Below, piece after piece: positions 8,306-11,094 of a DNA stretch of 11,094 nucleotides. The notes beneath the pieces were generated by a model. The model was given only the letters and a program-made list of their open reading frames with translations. It did no database searches and was not told where the DNA came from. Within the stretch, counting starts at the first letter, position 1, and each line of letters begins with the position of its first letter. This stretch comes from Euperipatoides rowelli (lineage: Eukaryota > Onychophora > Udeonychophora > Euonychophora > Peripatopsidae). The stretch lies in NCBI GenBank assembly GCA_003024985.2, contig PXIH01S0026934.1, one strand, 5' to 3'. Made by a program: the position numbers and the translations under genes.

Positions 8306-8391
8306 TTTTGTGTTAAAAAAGTGACTAAAAGTGACTTACAAAAAAAAAAAAAGTAACAAAAAGTTGAAAAAGTGACCCAGTGGGAGCTCTG
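8306..8391. repeat. hAT right end: terminal inverted repeat plus subterminal GTGAC motifs
   Basis: The terminal repeat is 8375-8391, complementary to 635-650. Inside it are repeated AAAAGTGAC-type units (near 8315-8335 and 8360-8376). TTTTGTGTTAAAAAA (8306-8320) matches 650-664 at the other end in direct, not inverted, orientation. Subterminal motifs of this sort are usual transposase-binding regions in hAT elements. Confidence 0.62.
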
Positions 8392-9202
8392 TGATCTTAT
8401 AAAAAAAATAGAATTTCTTCCTGATTACAGCCTTTTGGTTTAAAATTTTTAAGTCTGTCAAATTAAAGTTGACACTGTAATTATTGTCTGCTGGGAAAGC
8501 AAGATCTTTAGCGTTGTGCATGTTAAATATTTCAGAACAGACTCTGATCACCAGAGAAAATTTTTAAATAAACAAAAGTGAGAAATTAATTAAATTTGAG
8601 CATGAAGCTCTGCCGATGATAATTAATAAAGAGCGCTCTTGTAACATGACATAACTTCTTTGAATAAATTCACCATGAGCAGAGAAAAGCCTACAATTAA
8701 TTAAAAGACATTAAGCAGTCAATGATAGCAATGAAAATTTGTTCTAAATAAAATTATTTATTATTAGCACAGATGCTGACCCTTCACTAAGTTCAGCTTC
8801 TGTGTGAGTTCTGTAATTCTTATTCATCTTTAAATTAAGTAAAAGTTCAAACTCATGAAGAAAGTGAAAAGGGAATAGTTGGATTCAATAGAAAGCAATA
8901 AAACTGTTATTTTTTTTATTTTTTCATGTCTTTCCGCCTTTTTTTCAGTGATGTTATAAAAGAAATGCCATCGCTCAGCAACAAACAACAAAATTAAATA
9001 CCATACATTTTTTTAAGTATTTGCAGTCTTTTAATATACAGTATTTTATTTAATAAGATATAGAGCTAATCTAGCTTACTGATATAAACAAAATTATTGG
9101 GATACTATATGCCATAATATGAGAATAATAGATTACAGATAGTGTCAAAAAAAAAAAAGATTGATTATGACAATTTAAAATTTGTACATTCATGCACAAA
9201 TC
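8392..9202. other. Unassigned spacer between the hAT and Harbinger-type elements
   Basis: No gene is seen. Around 8570-8760 the sequence is less homopolymeric than its surroundings. It contains a perfect 12-bp palindrome AAGAGCGCTCTT (8629-8640), several ATTAATTA or TAATTAAT cores and a GAGC-ATGAA-GCTC hairpin (8599-8611). Such composition would fit a regulatory or conserved non-coding element, but a single sequence cannot show conservation. Confidence 0.35.
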
Positions 9203-10573
9203 TAAAGGCCTCATTAGACGATACAATCTTCATTCAATTTTGACCGCATACGACGTGTTTGACCTAGATAGTTTGCAGTTTGAATCGACAAGAAGCCTAT
9301 TCGACCTGGAAAATGCTGGTCGTGAGCTAATTGAATGAATTGAACTTTCATTCGGTGGTTGTATGCGCCAACCAATAGAACAATCGTATTGCATCAACAC
9401 ATGATCAGTGTTGAAGTTTGAAAAAAAAAAAAACATGGACTCCTAAAATTTCAATTTCATTTGGGAAAATTTAATATTGAACTGCGATTAATTCATAGTT
9501 ATATTGTTATTAGCAGTTTAAATATGAGGGTGAAAGAAATCGTTCACGAAGAAAAAAAAAAGCTACACTAAAAGTAGGCTAATTGCTTATCGTTTATGTG
9601 TGAGCTACAGAGCGATGAAAATACGGCACGGTGACCAGCCTATACAAAATATAGACCAATCCACAGAGTACGTCTACGGCATAATTATTGGCCTGAAATT
9701 TAAAAATATACTGAAGAGATTTTTTCTCTTTTTTTTTTTTTTAAACAAATGTTAATCTTATTCAATATATTTTATAAAAACAACATTTCTCTTCCTTAGC
9801 CAATTTCTTTTAAATAAGACTAACTTTAATTACCGGTACTTCAATAACAGCATGATAACAACTTTCACAGCAAAATGTTTTTTTTTTTTTTAATTTTTGT
9901 GCTTGAAATAATAATGCTGCCAAGAGTTTACTTTCCTGATTCCCAATATTGCTTCCACAACTAGCATTTAGAATAGCACTGATCAAATACAGAAAGGATG
10001 AAAGGATTAGCTAACATATCTTTTATTATAGCCTATGCTGATATAAAACATATTTTATTTTGGCGACTATTTTTCTGTGTGTCATTTTAAGCCGAATAAA
10101 AAGTAAATAAATAAAGTTATGGAAGTTATTAATAGCAGCCTATAAGATATTTAAATCAATACAATACATTCAAGTTTCAAAACTCCCCACCCCTTTTTTT
10201 TTTGAGAAATTAATTTGATTGTTTTTTACACTTGTAAAAGCATTCTCCCTACTTAAACATTTTATAATTGAAAATAATACCATAAGTTAAATAAATTTTA
10301 AATTAATTTGGCTTTATTATTTTCTTTTTAATTATATGATTAAGTTATTATATTTTCTAAATGTAAATCATATGATTAATAAAATTAGTGAAAAGTACTG
10401 TATATAAATGTTGCATTGTGGTGAGGATTACTATACGGTGTACTTACGATGGTCATTTTTTATTCGTTTCGTCTGACATTGAATTTGTGTACGTTCATGC
10501 AATGGATGGCCGTGCAATGACTTGTATACAATAAGAATTTGTATGAAGATTGTATTGTCTAACGAGGCCTTAA
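9203..10573. mobile_element. PIF/Harbinger-type non-autonomous element (9206-10570) with TAA duplication
   Basis: AGGCCTC(A/G)TTAGAC at 9206 onward is the inverted complement of the end at 10570, with 31 of 35 terminal bases pairing. TAA occurs directly outside both ends (9203-9205 and 10571-10573). A 3-bp TWA target duplication is characteristic of PIF/Harbinger elements. The element is 1365 bp. The outer parts (9206-9440 and 10420-10570) are more complex; the interior is AT-rich with homopolymers. No DDE transposase or Myb-like partner is recognisable, so it would depend on an autonomous relative. Confidence 0.85.
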
Positions 10574-10933
10574 CAATACAAGATCATAAAAATTTTCCGG
10601 TATACCATAATTAAATTAATTTACAAAGTACCCAACTTTTTTTAAAATTAATATTTTTAAAGCAAGTCAAAATAAAAAAATAAATAGGGCCTAAATAATT
10701 TTAAAATTAATGAATTTGATTAAAAATAAGAAAATTTCTGACCAGTTTTGATCATATTTTTAAAATAAAAAGAATTATATTTTCAGCATATAAGTAGACA
10801 ATTTTTATGACTAGCTTTTATTTATATTTATTGTATTTATGGGTTGAAAAAAAACAATTCATTGCCACTTTTACAATGTATAAGATAAAGAATCTGCAAG
10901 AGCAATAACAAACGTTAATGAAGTCATATTCTT
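10574..10933. other. AT-rich stretch without recognisable feature
   Basis: No coding frame, transposon end or RNA gene is visible between the Harbinger-type element and the microsatellite. The sequence is AAATTA-rich and low in complexity. Confidence 0.6.
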
Positions 10934-11000
10934 GATGATGATGATGACGGTAATGGTGATGATGATCATGACCCTGATTATTATTATTATTATTATTATT
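10934..11000. repeat. Compound GAT / ATT microsatellite
   Basis: Imperfect GAT (TGA) repeats run from 10934 to about 10967, followed by an uninterrupted ATT run from about 10976 to 11000. The only long open frame across it, on the minus strand, is an artefact of these triplets. Confidence 0.9.
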
Positions 11001-11094
11001 GTGAATCCAGTAAAAAACAAAAAAATTAAAATTTTTTTATTTTCAAAAAAATATGCAGTCAACTTATAAGATAACTAATTTACAAAAGATTAAA

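Larger units (their letters stand above)
635..8391 (-). mobile_element. Old hAT-type DNA transposon, interrupted by later insertions
   Basis: The left end reads CAGGCTCCCACTAGGT (635-650). The right end, read on the minus strand, is CAGAGCTCCCACTGGGT (8391-8375): one gap and one mismatch. hAT termini typically begin with CAG. A direct TGATCT lies immediately outside both ends (629-634 and 8392-8397). This is shorter than the usual 8-bp hAT duplication, and because it contains palindromic GATC it is only moderately decisive. Between the ends, on the minus strand, lie remnants of a hAT transposase in the right order: zinc finger at about 7.3-7.4 kb, catalytic and dimerisation parts at 2.86-1.55 kb. 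Subtracting the inserted MITE (599 bp) and LINE (about 4.29 kb) leaves about 2.9 kb, a normal hAT size. The link between these ends and this transposase is inferred. Confidence 0.62.

Noticed and set aside
8336-8551. 71-codon minus-strand frame
   Set aside because: It runs across the hAT right terminus and a poly-A/T tract, so it cannot be a native gene of either side.
9230-9436. 68-codon minus-strand frame in the Harbinger-type element
   Set aside because: No DDE nuclease or Myb-like motif; it ends in a homopolymer Phe run from a poly-A tract.
10871-11062. 63-codon minus-strand frame rich in Ile
   Set aside because: It is produced by the GAT/ATT microsatellite.

Overview
This is a very AT-rich metazoan intergenic region made almost entirely of decayed transposable elements. 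I see no intact protein-coding gene, no host gene, and no tRNA, rRNA or CRISPR array. The element classes present (a CR1/L2-type LINE, a hAT, a piggyBac-type MITE and a PIF/Harbinger-type non-autonomous element) occur together in animals. The AT bias would suit a cnidarian such as Hydra or a cephalopod or other invertebrate, but the sequence does not settle the species. All coding remnants carry frameshifts and stops.

Layout. 1-634: AT-rich, no recognisable feature. 635-8391: a nested block that I interpret as one old hAT transposon. It is bounded by short CAG-type terminal inverted repeats and a flanking 6-bp direct repeat (TGATCT). Its transposase gene runs on the minus strand: the N-terminal zinc-finger remnant lies at about 7286-7430 and the catalytic/dimerisation half at 1551-2862. 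A 599-bp inverted-repeat MITE (853-1451) sits in the 3' part of the hAT. The two halves of the transposase are separated by a plus-strand LINE (about 2861-7149). The LINE starts with a tandem array of about 157-bp modules (2861-3504) and continues into a broken ORF2 with AP-endonuclease, reverse transcriptase and C-terminal regions. Inside the RT domain lies a 681-bp piggyBac-type MITE (5256-5936) flanked by TTAA. 8392-9202: hAT flank with a more complex, palindrome-containing stretch. 9206-10570: a 1365-bp non-autonomous PIF/Harbinger-type element with 35-bp inverted repeats and a TAA target duplication. 10574-11094: AT-rich DNA with a GAT/ATT microsatellite.

The nesting gives a relative history: hAT first, then the LINE into the hAT transposase gene, then the piggyBac MITE into the LINE's reverse transcriptase. 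The piggyBac step is the best supported, because removing the MITE and one TTAA rejoins the LINE reading frame exactly. The most unusual item is the LINE's 5' module array: every module ends in a pyrimidine-rich stretch plus CAG that looks like a 3' splice acceptor.
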